From contig NC_061781.1 of the NCBI RefSeq assembly GCF_022458985.1, forward strand, positions 16,709,001-16,773,000: DNA of 64,000 nucleotides, in the 5' to 3' direction. The position numbers and the translations under genes were made by a program. The notes beneath the pieces are model-generated. The model did not search any database, had not been told where the DNA came from, and saw only the letters and a list, made by a program, of their open reading frames with translations. Origin of the DNA: Mugil cephalus. Lineage: Eukaryota; Chordata; Actinopteri; Mugiliformes; Mugilidae. Of the stretch, positions 12,265 to 25,700 are shown in pieces. Each line of letters starts with the position of its first letter. Position 1 is the stretch's first letter.

Positions 12265-13175
12265 TGCTTACAGGAACAGCGTCGAGCCAGTAGATTCTTC
12301 TTGCTCCCACAGGGACACGATTTGGAAAGATGCAAAAACATCAGCCGTGCTCAAAGAGAGAAAGATACGAGTAACGGAAGATCTGACACCAGAAGATAAG
12401 GATGCCCGGAACAGACCTTGCCCTTTGGTGGAGCAGGCTTTAGAGGGCCATTTGCCTACGTCAATGGAAAAAGAGTGTCAATGAGTAACATGTAGGTGAT
12501 ACATCTGTGGTTCCTGTGGTATCAAACTGTTAATTTCCCTCTATTGTCTTAGCTAACGGGCTTATGTTTTAAAAAAAAAAAAAAAAGACATTGAGAAATG
12601 AAAGATGACAAACGAACTGAATGTGTTGGTCTGTCGCAGACGGTGTAGTTTTCCTCAAATCCTAAGAGAGGATATTGAGTGCCTTATTTTGTCATTTTTA
12701 GTTATTCTTTATGTCAATTTGTGTTATTTCTGTTAACGCCAGGGGTCTTAGAAATCAGTTAAAGAGAAAAAGCGTTTTGTATTGCCAGACTAAAGGAGCA
12801 GATTTTTACTAAATTCAAGAGACTTATGCTTCAGAAGCAGATGTGTCAATTTGGAGGAGTCAATGGGGAAGAAACGTTTGGTTTTCCTTTGGTAGCAACA
12901 GATCAGCAGGGGTCACAGGGAAAGTTTAAAGGTAATATTATCAATCACTTTTCAGACACTAATGGTAGATGGATAATCATCATCAGTTTATTGTTATAAA
13001 TATATATGCATCCAATAGTAAACAAAATAATCAGTTATATTTTCAACAATAGAAAACAAAATTAAGCAGCTGTTACTAACATTCCCTACAGTATTATAGG
13101 GAGGAGACTTTAACATAGTGATGGATCAAAGCTTGGACAGATGGCGGAGTAATGAGTGAATTAGGACAAAACCAC
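12265..13175 (+). mobile_element. L1-type LINE fragment
   Basis: 12270-12490 encodes a stretch like the C-terminal part of L1 ORF1 (IWKDAK, TEDLTPEDK, ARNRP, then PFAYVNGKR after a frameshift). 12725-13170 encodes broken endonuclease-domain motifs (NARGLRNQLKR, an ETYAS match to the QET motif, GGDFN). It is therefore a short, damaged non-LTR element lacking the reverse transcriptase, in the region between the pseudogene copy and the 3' end of gene B. Confidence 0.6.
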
Positions 13176-13225
13176 CAACCTAGTGGTTTACGGAGGCAGC
13201 AGAATACAGACTGCTGGTTTAGTCA

Positions 13226-13575
13226 CAATGCCTTGTCTAGAAGGACAGCAACACATGCTTCCTTTTTTTCTAGTGGAGTGTGATGTGGTACCACTGCTGG
13301 GATTTCATGCATGTGTGCTCCTGGTTCACCAGATTAGCACAGAAACCAATGTTGATTTCACCAAAGATATTTTTGAGCAGTATAAAGACTTATTCCACGA
13401 CGAGCTCGGAGTACTCCCGATCACATACTCCATGACCCTGCATCTGGCTGCACAGCCTGTCATCAGCACACCGCACCCCCTTGGCAATGCAAGCATGAGT
13501 TCACCACAGTGTCCAAGCCCACAGACTGGGTGTCGTCCATGGTCGTCGCACACAAAAGGGACAAACAAGAAATAA
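13226..13575 (+). mobile_element. Ty3/Gypsy pol fragment
   Basis: An open frame (about 13183-13575) contains VPLLGFHACVLL followed by KDLFHDELGVLP, the pattern found between protease and reverse transcriptase in Ty3/Gypsy pol. It ends before the catalytic RT motifs and has no LTRs. It abuts the 3' end of gene B at about 13580, where A/B homology stops. Confidence 0.55.
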
Positions 13576-13715
13576 GTTTTTGTTTGTTTGTAAAACCAGT
13601 GAGTAGAATTAAACCTTAAATATAAACTGAAACACCACACGTGTCCACGTTGTCCAACTCTTCACTGATCAGGTGATCCTCAAACATTTGCTTTGGATTC
13701 TCTCATTTTTACCTG

Positions 13716-16700
13716 TCAAACAGGTTCCTGCTGTGGAAAAAAGGAAGAAACAAATGATTTAAATCTCAAAGATCTAAGTAGATTACAGAAAGAAATATTA
13801 AAAAATTACACTGAAACAAACACACACACAAAAAAATGTTACAGTTCAAATTTTCAGATCAAAAAGCAGATACAACTAAAGCTACAAGTGCAAAACATAA
13901 CACACCCAGACAAGTGGTATTCATGCATAAAATGTTTTAAACTCTGAGGGAACAAAGAGCTAAGATACATTTTACCAAATTGACTGTAATCTCTCCTTTA
14001 CCTCTTCTCCACTGTCGTTGCTTGGAGATGTTGAAATAGCGTTTCTTTCTCCACGTGTCCCTTGTTCTCTGCTACATAATGAAACACAAATAAATATGAA
14101 GTTAAAGGTTTACATAGCATGACCAGTATGTATTTGTATAGCTTAAATGCATAGAGGGTGACTGTAGTTGGTACCTTGGAGTATACTTGCGTTTACGAAA
14201 GTACCACACTGAGGCTACAATGTTCAGGGAAAGCAGAAGACCAAATAAGGTCCAGCCAGCAGTGTAGGAGCCTGAAGCAACAAAAAACACAAGAATAAAA
14301 AAAACATTCAGATGAAAATACTGATGTCATTAGTGTCACTAATTAAACCAGCTTATCTGAAGGTTTTATTTCTCAGTTCAGGCTACAGTTATTAACTGTA
14401 CTCTGGGTACATTTTTTGTCTTGTCTTCTATATTACAAACTACATTTAGATGACTAATGCTGCATTCACACACTGGGCCTCAGGATGTAAACGTACCTGT
14501 ACAGAAAGTTACTGAAACACAATTTCACACAGTTTCCACAATTTCAGTTTCTATCTATCCAAACTCAAACTGGGTCAGTACTGTTGTCAAAAGTTTTCGC
14601 TTTAGAGGTTTCTGAATAAAACACCAGATGATGACGTCATCATTTTGAGGATCATGTGTTTCCTTAGATACAACAGACGAGTCCAGAACATGTTCAAAAA
14701 ATATCAAGAAGGATTTGACAAACTACACATCCAAATCAAATCTTACCAAAATCCATGTACACGTGGAGCTGACCTCCACCTTTTCTTCCATATTGGTTGA
14801 CAGCCTCACACTGATAGAGCCCATTCAGATTAGAGGTCTTCCTCACAAACTGCAGAGTTGAACCCTGAACTTTAATATCAGACTCAGGCAAAGACTGATC
14901 AGACCTGGAGGAGACAAATGAGGCTCTGCATAAAATGGACATAGACTGAAAGGGGGTGTTGAGTTAATGTAGTTTCTGCAACATCAGATGCCTTTGGATG
15001 GGAATTAATCCAAAATTGTACCAAAATGTACATAGACAAAGGCTAAAAGGTAAAAATGAAAAGAATTTCAGTTATTAGCTCTTAATTGATTGTTTTTTTT
15101 TTTGTTGTTTTGCTGTCCTTCAACATCTGGAATAACAAGGCAGGACTGGGACCAAAAGAACGGCCCTGGCTTTTTTGATCCCTGGCGGCCCACCATGGTG
15201 ATTTACACGACATGTGTAAGCACACGCCATAGCAGGGGATGTATGTGCACATTGCGAAGTTTCAAATATTAAAATAAAGTGCAGTAGCCTACATGGAAGA
15301 GAGTAAAATACGCTCTGTCACTACTCAGAGCAATGTTTCACTAATATAATGTGATAATAATAACTGTAGGCTACAAAGGCAGTTCATACATAAACACACA
15401 GTATAAGTATTAGCTCCATTGGTAGAGTGGAACAGGGTATGTGGACTTCAGATTTGTGTTATTGCTTTCTTTTAATGTTTTGATTTATTCTTATCTCTCG
15501 TGATGCCACCCACGTCATTTTAATGTTTTATTCGAGTTTAGCAACGTTGTTTAATCGCCTAATAAAATGTATTTTTATTTGTTTGTTCTTTTGAATGGTG
15601 ATAAGTTTTATCCTTTTTGACTCTGTATTGTTGAATAATGAGTAACTGTTTAATGTGTATAACTGTTTCTTCCTTTCCTTTTGTTTTCTTTCTGCATAGT
15701 TTTCACAGTGCTGTAGACTACACAAGATAATAAACCAAGGCACCCGTACGAAACTCTCCGCCTCATTCTTTGAACCAGGGGTCTGCTACATTATGTATGT
15801 TTTAAATCTGACTCAATAAAATTAGTAATGTAGCCTATGATAATTTCCTAGGTTGATCATTTGCATATAAACCTACAATTTCCCCAGATACTGTTTAGTG
15901 TACACATCCGATAACATTTTCATTGTTGATGCCACGTTGATTCTCCCGAACATTTCAGTAGCTGCTCTGACCTCAATCTGTCCCTGCTACAGTTGGGTCA
16001 CGTCTCTCTCATCATCAACATCCTCACCATCCACCTCCGCTACCTCTCCGGCAACCACCACCACCTGTGCACTCGCTGCCGGGTCCGGGACTGCTGCAAT
16101 CGACTCGCCGGCAACCGCCGAGCTTGTGGTAGCAGCAAACATGTCACCTATTTTAGCACATTTTGCTGCGTCCTCTTTCAGTATTTTTTTCCCCCTGAGC
16201 TTTTCTGCTCCCCCCCTTCCATTTTTTCCCCCCGTCCATCTCGACTACAGCTACCACACCCCCTCCCCCTACGGTCAGTACAAATGATCAGGAGGGAGGG
16301 AACGAGAGCTGAGAGATTTCATTGGACTAGTCCAATGTCCTTCAAGAAAATCAACCAATGGGCCACATTTTGTGTCTCGGATACATTTGCGGTCAATTAA
16401 AAACTAGATACTTTTTTTTAAATAATGACATGCCCAAATATGTGCATCGGCCCACCGGGCATTTCCCGGTATGCCAGATGGCCAGTCCAGCCCTGCTTGT
16501 AGCTCACCCTTCTTCCTCTTCTTTAATCACACAACCAGCACAGTAAAGATAAAATGTCATAAAAGACTTTGAATGTGATGACGTCTGGCTACAGTTCTCC
16601 AGGCTACATCTGAGTACAGACAAATTCAAATCCCTTTCCCTAAAGACACAACTGTTTCACCACTATACAAAGCTTGGGAAAATGACAAAGCAGACAATGC

Positions 16701-19700
16701 TTCAAGATAAACCATGTAAATACTGTTGCTTGTTTAAGAGGCTGTTATTTAAACTACTGTACCTGCTCCAGACGAAATGTGCCTCTGGGTTGGCGTTGGT
16801 TACACATTCATATGAGTTTTCAGAACGTCGAACAATCGTCACGTCCATGGGTGGGACTGGAAATTAAAAAAGACAGAAAAACCGAGAAAGAATGAGCAAT
16901 GTTGCTTCTATAAGCATGGAAACACTAATGTTAACAAAAGAAGGTCTAACATGAATGACCAGAACCTACCCACTCAGATAAGCCGATGACTGCCGTACCA
17001 ATAACAGCCTGACACGGCTCTTTATCGGCTACTGAGGTACCATGTTTGCTTTTGTCAGAATAGCATACTTGTGTGTTTTAGAAGGCCCCGTTGAATGTAT
17101 GAGTCCATTCACTGGTGTGTGTTTAAAAACCTCAGAAGTGAAAGTAGCAATTCCAGTCCTGTAGACAATGTTGGAAGAATATCAATGGTGTCAGTGGAAA
17201 TTCCACCAGAAACAAAATACAGTGTGGCAAACAGCCATCAGAAACACTATATTCAGGTTGTAGTTTCTGTACTTTTGTCAAACCCTTCAACTTTTCACAC
17301 TGGGATATTTACTGAAAATAGCCATATTTACTATCTCAGATTCAAACTGCACATTCTTCTCATTCACGGCTTGTCATTAAGGGAAGATGGTGGGTCAGAC
17401 TGAAGTCAGAGTAGTTGAGAACCACTAGAATGTATGAATCCATTCATTAGTTTGTGTTTACAGTGTGTCCTGTCAAACTCACACTTTCCAATGACCTCAA
17501 GTGAGGTCAAGGTGTATAATAAATTCCGCTTTGCCCTGAATCAATTGTCCACAGTTTTCATTTGATGAATAGCGTATTGTGCCTGATCCCGGGTCTCTGT
17601 TTCGGCACAGCTGAGATGTCCCTGACCTGCGGTGTTGTGAACTGGTGAACTGCTGCACGTGAATGTGTGTGTACAGCACAGACCTCAGTTTGGGTCATGG
17701 GACCTGAAGTTCAGGTTGTGGATAATGTTGGAAGAATGTCAGGTATCAGTGGACTGCTGGGGAAATTCCACCAGAAACAAAATACGGTGTGGCAAACAGC
17801 CATCAGAAACGCTATATTCATTGTGGTTTCTGACACAACAGGTAAAAATGTCCTCCATGTGCTGATTGTTCTCTTGTGACTTCAGGAAAAAATACAAAAG
17901 CTGCACATTCATACCGTAAAAACAGAAGAGTACTGTATTCAGAACAGCTGAGTGGAGAAAAACCTGATTTTTTGTATATACACAACAAACTCATTGTCTC
18001 TTGTTTGTGAAACAAGTCTGAAATGTACTGTGTCATCCAAGAAGTAGAAGGAATCAAAACCGGACAGATGTTTCACATAGGGGTATGTAGACAATGAGTG
18101 GTTGTTTTAAGGGTCAGGAAGGGCAATTATATTGGGATTTCATCATGTTAGAACCAATACAGAGAAAAAAATGCATGCTCTCCTGTCCACCATGAAGCCT
18201 GACCAAACAATTTCAATAACCTGGCCAGATTTTGCTTTGGCATGATTGCTTTTAATCCAAAATGTAAATATGAAATCACAAATCGTACAAGGAATATGTT
18301 CTGTGCTTCTACCCCATCCATGTAAGGCAAATGTGCACTTTTTTTTGGAGGAGAGGGCAGTCAAGTAAGTGGGATGAACTTTCTCCTTAAATGGAGTTGA
18401 GTAACCTCTACTGGTCATTACAAATACAGAATTCAGGAGAACTGAGAAACCCAGAAATGCCATTTCACATCCACAGTCTGCGAAAGCCAATAAACAAAAC
18501 TTGCAATCAGCTAAGAAGACATGTGCCAGGCTCATTTTGTCCTGACCCTTGGGTCCCTTCATGCCTTTATCTAGAGCAACCATATGGAGCAACAACCGAC
18601 TGGACTGGAGGAACAACAATGATGCTGTGTGGGCCTCAATAAAATGTACTTCCTGAGCAATGCATGCCACGTGTGGCTAGAAGCTTTTTAACAGTCTGTT
18701 GCATGTGGCCTGTTATTTGCTGTGGTTTGTTGGGGGAGCAGTACCAGCTGAAAAAGACAACAGTAGGAACAACAAACTGATCCAAAATCCTGGTCATGTA
18801 ATCAGCGGAGAGTTGGACTGAAAAAGTGTTTGCACGCTTTCGGATTCCGTTCTTCTTTTTTTTTGCATGTTTGTCACACTGAAATGTTTCACATAATCAA
18901 ACACATTTAAATTTAAGACAAAGATAACACAAGTAAACACAAAATGCTGTTTTTAGCATTACACAGCGGCAGAAAAAGAAGACTGGTGTAAAAAAAAACA
19001 AAAAACAAAGGTTTCCTGTCAGTTTTTGGGTTTTTTGGGTGGCCAGACAACCACAGTTTCTGGGTACAGTCCCCGTTTTGGATGACATATCCCACACCTG
19101 AAGCTGTCTCCGAAAGTGGCCCCCAATTTTAGCTTAATTTCTCAATCCCAACGAGGAAAGAAATCCTCAAATGTTCAACGTTAAGCAATAAACACACACA
19201 CATTTTGTTGGATTTGTGTCTGTAGATTTAAACAATACATGTATTTTTTTTTAAAAATAACTGAGAAATTCATAAGAAGTCAGTGTAGGGAAGTATTTTT
19301 TTTACTCACAGTGAACTTGGATGGTCAAAGACAGGACTTGTTCTTCAAGCAGGCCTGCTGTTGTGATGACACACTGAACTGATTGGTTGTTCATTTCCGT
19401 GGTAGGGATTCCAAACAGTGAGCTGGTTGTGGTCGTTGTATCGTTGTCGTGCTGGGTGGAGTTGGTCGTCGCGTTCACTGCCAGGGTACCAGTGAGCCAG
19501 GTCACCTCTGAAGAAGGCTTGGAGCCGGCAGCCGTGCAGGTAGCAAGGGAAACTTCTCCAGTACCCAAAGTTAAATTATTACCCTTCAGGCTTGTGACTG
19601 GAGGCACTAGGATAGTCACCACACATGAAAAGAGTCAATCTAAGGGCTAAAAGGTGAAAACAACACAACATTTTAACTGTAAAGTTTCATCATACCAAGC

Positions 19701-22700
19701 AGGTTCAGAGGTATCTCTGTCTTGTGATTTCCACTGGGGAACAAAGTGAAGATGCAAGTGTAGGTGCCTTCATCCTTCAATTGAACATTGGACAACTGTA
19801 GAGATCCATTTTTGTCAGAAAAATTCCCAATAAACTTAAATCGATTATCAGGTCCATTAACATATTGGGGTCCATCCAATTGGATTGTGTAGAAGTTGTC
19901 ATTTTTAGGTTTTTCTCTGGTTCTCCTCTGCCATGTAATCTGAGTCAGGGTCTCTGAGGTCTCAATGAGTTTGCAGGGTAAGATAGTGGTCCCTCCTTTC
20001 ACCACTGTTGCGCGTCCACCAATCACCTGGAGGGCTGTAGAGGACAGGATATGTTATTAGTCTTTCACATCACGTCTCACCAGTTTACTGCGTGTGGTCT
20101 CATTGCTATAAAATTAGTTTGAAGTAGAATGTACTGTATGCATCAGCAGCTGATAGTATTTAGTTATTTCACATTTACCCCCACAATGAACTGAGCATAG
20201 CTTTAGTTCGGGCTCCGCTAACATTCCTTACTTTATCAGATGTTAGTTGAATTATACCTCAGCTTGAATCATGCTTGCTGCTTCTGTTGCCAGCTCCTGC
20301 TTTTTATGCTTAACATTGACATCAGTGATTCTTTCTCTTTTTCCCATATCCTGGGCAAGTTTTGCTGTGGCTTCTCCTACATTAGCCTTCCCACATATGT
20401 ATGATGAAGGCCAGAGACTGAACCAAACCACCAGAGAAAAAAGCTCCTGCGGGTGGAAATAAATGGTTTCTTTGTTCTTTGAAAGAGTTGTGAAACACAA
20501 CCTGGGCTTACTGGAAGCGGTCCATGGACTGCTTCCTCAGGCAAAACAGAAGCTGCTGTTGATAAGAATGAGAGGTGGTTTCCCAAAAGGGTATCCCACG
20601 TCATATCCCTGTCAACTGCACTGAGACAAGGACAAAAACATAATTTAATCTGGGGAGTTGGATTTCTTAATTCTATAATGTTACATGGGCTACAATAAAG
20701 CTGGAAGCTGATGCCACTATTACATCATATCAATACATCAAGTTGTTGGCCTGAATGAAATTATCCCGATTCTGAGCTGTGTTTGAGCTTAACGGGGACA
20801 ATTGGGATAAATATACTCTTCTTTGTGTGGTTATCTCCTGGAAGATGCGTTCACGCCGTAACGCTCTTCTCGCCATTTGGGCTCCAATGAAGGGTGTGAC
20901 GGCCCCAGGGCCCCACCCGGGTTTGGTGTTGTTGTTGTTGTTGTGGTGTGTGTGTGTTTATGTTTCAGGGTGCTGATTGTACCGGATTGGAGGCAGCTGG
21001 CCACTGTCTCCAGCCCTATAAAACCCGCCTTCCTGAGGGGTTCGGTCTCTGTTCTTTCCCCTGGAGTCATGAGGAGCTGATCATCTTTGTTTGAGTTCTC
21101 TTTGTTTAGTTTTCTATTTTAAGTTGAACTGGCAGTATGTTTTCTGCTAGCTTCTTTGGTTCAATTTAGTAAGACTGAGTGATATTGTTTACTTTTGAAT
21201 TCATTTTGTTAAAATAAACTACTTGTTTTCATTTAAATCCCAATGTGCTTCTTAAATTTGTGATGGTCTATGAGCCGGACCATAACAAGGGGCACATAAT
21301 TCTTTCCCAAACAGCTGATTGACCAGTGAGTGGAGCCTTTTTTCGGATTCAGATAAATCCTGAAAGTTACCCTGACCCGAAGCAGGTTTGCCAGTCAGAG
21401 TTACCATGGTAACGTACCTCGACAAGAATGAATCCAGCTTTGTGATACCAGAAACCCAGGGTTAACCCTGAAGTTACCTCACTAAATCCGTAATCCTGCT
21501 TCGTGATACAGGCCCCAATTCAAACAACTATATTATTGTTATTATTATTATTATATGTTTCTGACTGACTCCCTCTCCATGGAAGGCATTGCCAGTGCAT
21601 TCAGATGTTCTTTATCCATTGTGTTTGCTGTAATATCTTGATGACTGGGGTCATGGGCTGTTGGAATCAAAGTTTGCTCACAACGAAAGCACTTTACTAA
21701 ACCCGTCGGCCTTAATTACAGCAGTTCAAGAGAGTCTAGAGTGACACTTGAACACAGTTACACCAGACACCAAAAGTCTAAACTGCAACCAGGTCATGGG
21801 TGGCTGAGGCTCACTGATATATGTAGGGAGTGAAGGCTGGCCCATGTGATCTGATCCACTGATCTGATCCACGAGACGAGCAAGAGAAGGTCAAACTGCT
21901 GAAATGAAGAGGTCAGAGCTGCCAGACATTCAGGACATTTAGTGCCTTTTCTTTAGCTGCAAGAACAAGGCACAATGGTTCCTTTCTGATTCCAGACTCC
22001 AGCCACACCATCTTCACACTATTCATCCTCCCACCATTTGGCAGCTGTTGCCTGATATTTACATACACACACGTACTATTCTGCATTATTTCTAGTCTAT
22101 ACATTTTATTGTATTTTGTTACATATTTTTATCCTGTTTATTCTATTTGCTTCTCTGATGTTGAGTTGGTACTAAGTACCAAGAATTTAATTGCTGGTAA
22201 TATTTTCTGCAGTGTTACACAGTACATTTGAATGCTCCAGCTTTTCTCAGCTCAAGCAGTCCAGCTCTGACTTCAGCTCCAGAGAAACAGGGACATGGTG
22301 ATGTATAGGGAATAAAAGAATGAGTAAAGACAGGGATGGATGGAGGCCTGGCAGACTGCAGGGGCAGTGGTTATAGAGTTGGTCATTCTTGATGTTTGAC
22401 TGCACTTCAGTCCTTCTCCTCCACCCTAATTAAAGAACTGTGGTTGTGTTTTTCTTATCCTTCCTTCTGCTTTTCTCAGATACATTTCTTCAAGCCAAAT
22501 CCCTTTCTGCTGAGCACGAAACGACACCACTTAAAAAACTGCTGTGACTCCTCTCTTCTTGCTGTTTTCCATCTTTTTTTCTTCAGAGCTCTGTGCAGGA
22601 CTGGGGGGAAGAAGTCGAGGAAGGAGCCATCTACAATGTGACACTAAACAGGGTTCAGATTCAACAGGCAGCCAACAAGGGAGCGAGGTGTGTGTTTTCA

Positions 22701-25700
22701 GTGAACATGAGGCATTGCTGCTTCCTCCGGTGGGCCTCTTTATACCAACATGATAAGATGTTCCACAGTCAGTGCGTTTACATGCACAACTTAATCGAGC
22801 TATGCTCAAAATTCGACTTTCTGACTACAGTCCTTGTCCCAGTTTACATGCAGCGCAAGAAAATCGAATAACTGTTCTCCTCTTCCACACTAGGTGGCAA
22901 TACGTATCTTTTCAGCGGGATAATACCACGTTAATACGGCCCGATTGCCGGTTGACCTATTATAATAAACGAGAGTCGTTCATGTGGCGGACCGACATTT
23001 CAAACAACAACCAGACGGATAATAGTACATTTTTTAATCTCGTACGTAATGTTCGCGCTACTTATGGTACAGATAAGATCCGCGCTATCCCTCAGACACT
23101 TCTTCTAGTGGCTCCGTTTCTCTTCTTCTTCTTCTGCGACCGGCTTTCTTGGATGTTTTTGTTCCGGGGTCACACACCAGCGCAGTGGTTGCGGAGCATG
23201 CGCACACCCATTATCCGTTGGAAAACTCAGATTCCTATTCATGGATTTCAGTGACTTCACGTTTTTGTTGCGGCTGCCATCTTTAGGACCTAGCGCCACC
23301 ACCCGGTCCTGGAGAAAAATGGCCAGTCAAACGGCAAATGCACATCTTTCACCTTCTGAAAAACAACAGTATTTAAAAAAAAAAATTGGTATTTTGGGTT
23401 TCGATCCCTACTTAATTGTCCTTGAAATGCTAATTCCCCTTCAATCTGCCTTAAATTTGCCTAATTTTGCTGACATATACATTTATCTAATCCGTCCCCC
23501 TACACCGGCGAGTCCCTGAAGGCTTACAAGAGCACCGAAGCCTACCGGTACTTCACCTCAGGTTGGGTCACCATTTGATCATGGGAAAGGCAAGTTATGT
23601 ATTTATTTACTACTTTACGAGCTTTCTGGCCGATTAAAACTACCACGAACGTTACATTTGCTAGCTTGTTTCTGGCTGGCTAAGTGTTTATTTACCAATA
23701 TATTCGCTGCTATGTGGTTAAAACTAACGTATGCTATGTGGTTAAAAGTAATGGTTGTGAGGTCATTGTATCTGTGTCACTGTATCATTAGTACAGATTG
23801 AGAGGTCGTTTTAACCAACCCATGGTCCTTTCATTAAGCTGTGCTTAATGAAAGGATCGTTATTGCAAGGTAGCATTAAAACAAACATTACAAACCATTT
23901 ACTGTGTGATCAACATGTGGCACAAATACACTGACAGCCATGCTACTTCAATGGAACAATAGATGGGCAAATGTTACACAAAGAACAGCACACTCTGACC
24001 ATCCTGTCGAGTGATGTAAGGTTTCCTGCTGTTGAAGTCTGGCACAGAGAGATGGGGATTGTGCTCTGTAAAATGGTGTACTTGTTCCTCACAAGACCAA
24101 TGACCCGCTCAACCCACCCAAACCACTAGACACAGTGATAAGACTCCCTGTGGAGTGATTGATATTAGATACTTACCAGAATTGTGGTGTTTGTATTGGG
24201 AATAGGTCTGTGATCTGGCTGTCATGTCTTTAGGTCTTTCAATGAAAAATTCAAAACAGTCAATTACGGAGGTACAATTTCTGAAGCTACTATTTCTAAA
24301 GCACATGGGTGAACTAATTTGAATCTGTTCTTTAAGGGGCCATACTATTAATGTGGATAGTCAACTACCGCAGCTGACCGCACAGCAGATAGACTGCATA
24401 TTGACAGCATACTTCCGGTATCTGACGGTCCTAAAGATGTCGCCGTTGAGACGGTGTGACGTCACATGAATGACGCCGCTTCCGTTTGACTTCCGCTCCC
24501 TCGAGTGTGCACGTCTTTACTTCCGGCGAGATGGCGTTTTTCACTAGATGTCTGCAAGATCTGCCAAAGTTGACCATATCGGATGTCCACAGACTCGTCC
24601 GAAAGGGATACTGTGCCCCCCGAAGTAAACGGGAAAAGGGGTACAAGATGTATCTTTCCGGTTTTATTGACAACTATGAAGGTAAGTTTGAAATTGACCG
24701 TGAAACACATTTCACACTGTGATATCGCTAACTAGCTACCAGAAGCTAACATTTAGGCCCATTGGCCTGTAGATATTTTAGATTTATAGAATTACTTGCA
24801 GAATTTTTTAGCTGAGGTGCATACGACCAAAACAAAACGCAGCACCCTGAAAAGGCGCAAACTGTTCAGAACCAGAAGAAACTATTCAGTAGTGGTGAGA
24901 AAACAGAACCTCTCGCTATCAGGCACAACGTTTAGCTGTCAAGTTAGGATTAGTTTGAGATTGTACAGAAATGTGTATCAGGTGGCTTGATCGACTGTAC
25001 CGTGCTGAAAAGTGTGTTTTGTGTAACATTAAATGAATGATGTTGAATTCCCACAGTGTCAAACAAAGACCCTTCAGGGAGTGTTAACTAGGTGACCCGT
25101 GAGGGGCTGGATGATGTCCAAGAAAAGGCAATGGTCAGGTTTCCTGGTTTTCTTTCTTTTTATTAATCAGTACCCAACAATAACAGCAACAGCAAAGGGT
25201 GAAATGTCTCTTGTGGTCCGACCTGCAACACAGACAGATGTTAACTGGCGCCTTAAGTACTGTGCCACTGGATTAATTACTGGACTCTTCCACTTTACAG
25301 GTAAATTTACCTATTTATCACATGGCTAACTCACCATAGACAAATATTCAATGTCTCCTGCACACATCATATTTACAATACTGCATTTTGCTGCTGTCGT
25401 TATCCCCAAAACACCCCTAAAATATAAATACAATAAATAGAAAAAAAACCCACCCTGATTTGAAAATCCCCCCACTTCCTATCTTGTCACTTGGTCTCTC
25501 CCGGACTCTTTATGAAGGGGCTGTGCCCCCGGGGGAATCCTTTAGGCCGCGCACCGCAGAGCAGACACTGGACTGGACAAGTAAGTGCTAACCACAAACA
25601 ACGTAATTTACCACAACAACACTAATGTCCTCATTTACCACGATGGTATTGCACATACATATTCACAAACACTTGTGCACTGCTTACGGTGTACCTTTCC

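Noticed and set aside
15898-16400. Plus-strand frames of 129 and 135 codons rich in Ser/Thr/Pro
   Set aside because: They are antisense to a hAT coding remnant (DAAKCAKIGDMF on the minus strand) and reflect its composition.
18143-18670. 175-codon minus-strand frame in gene B intron
   Set aside because: Length alone is suggestive, but there are no recognisable motifs, and the segment is an insertion absent from gene A.
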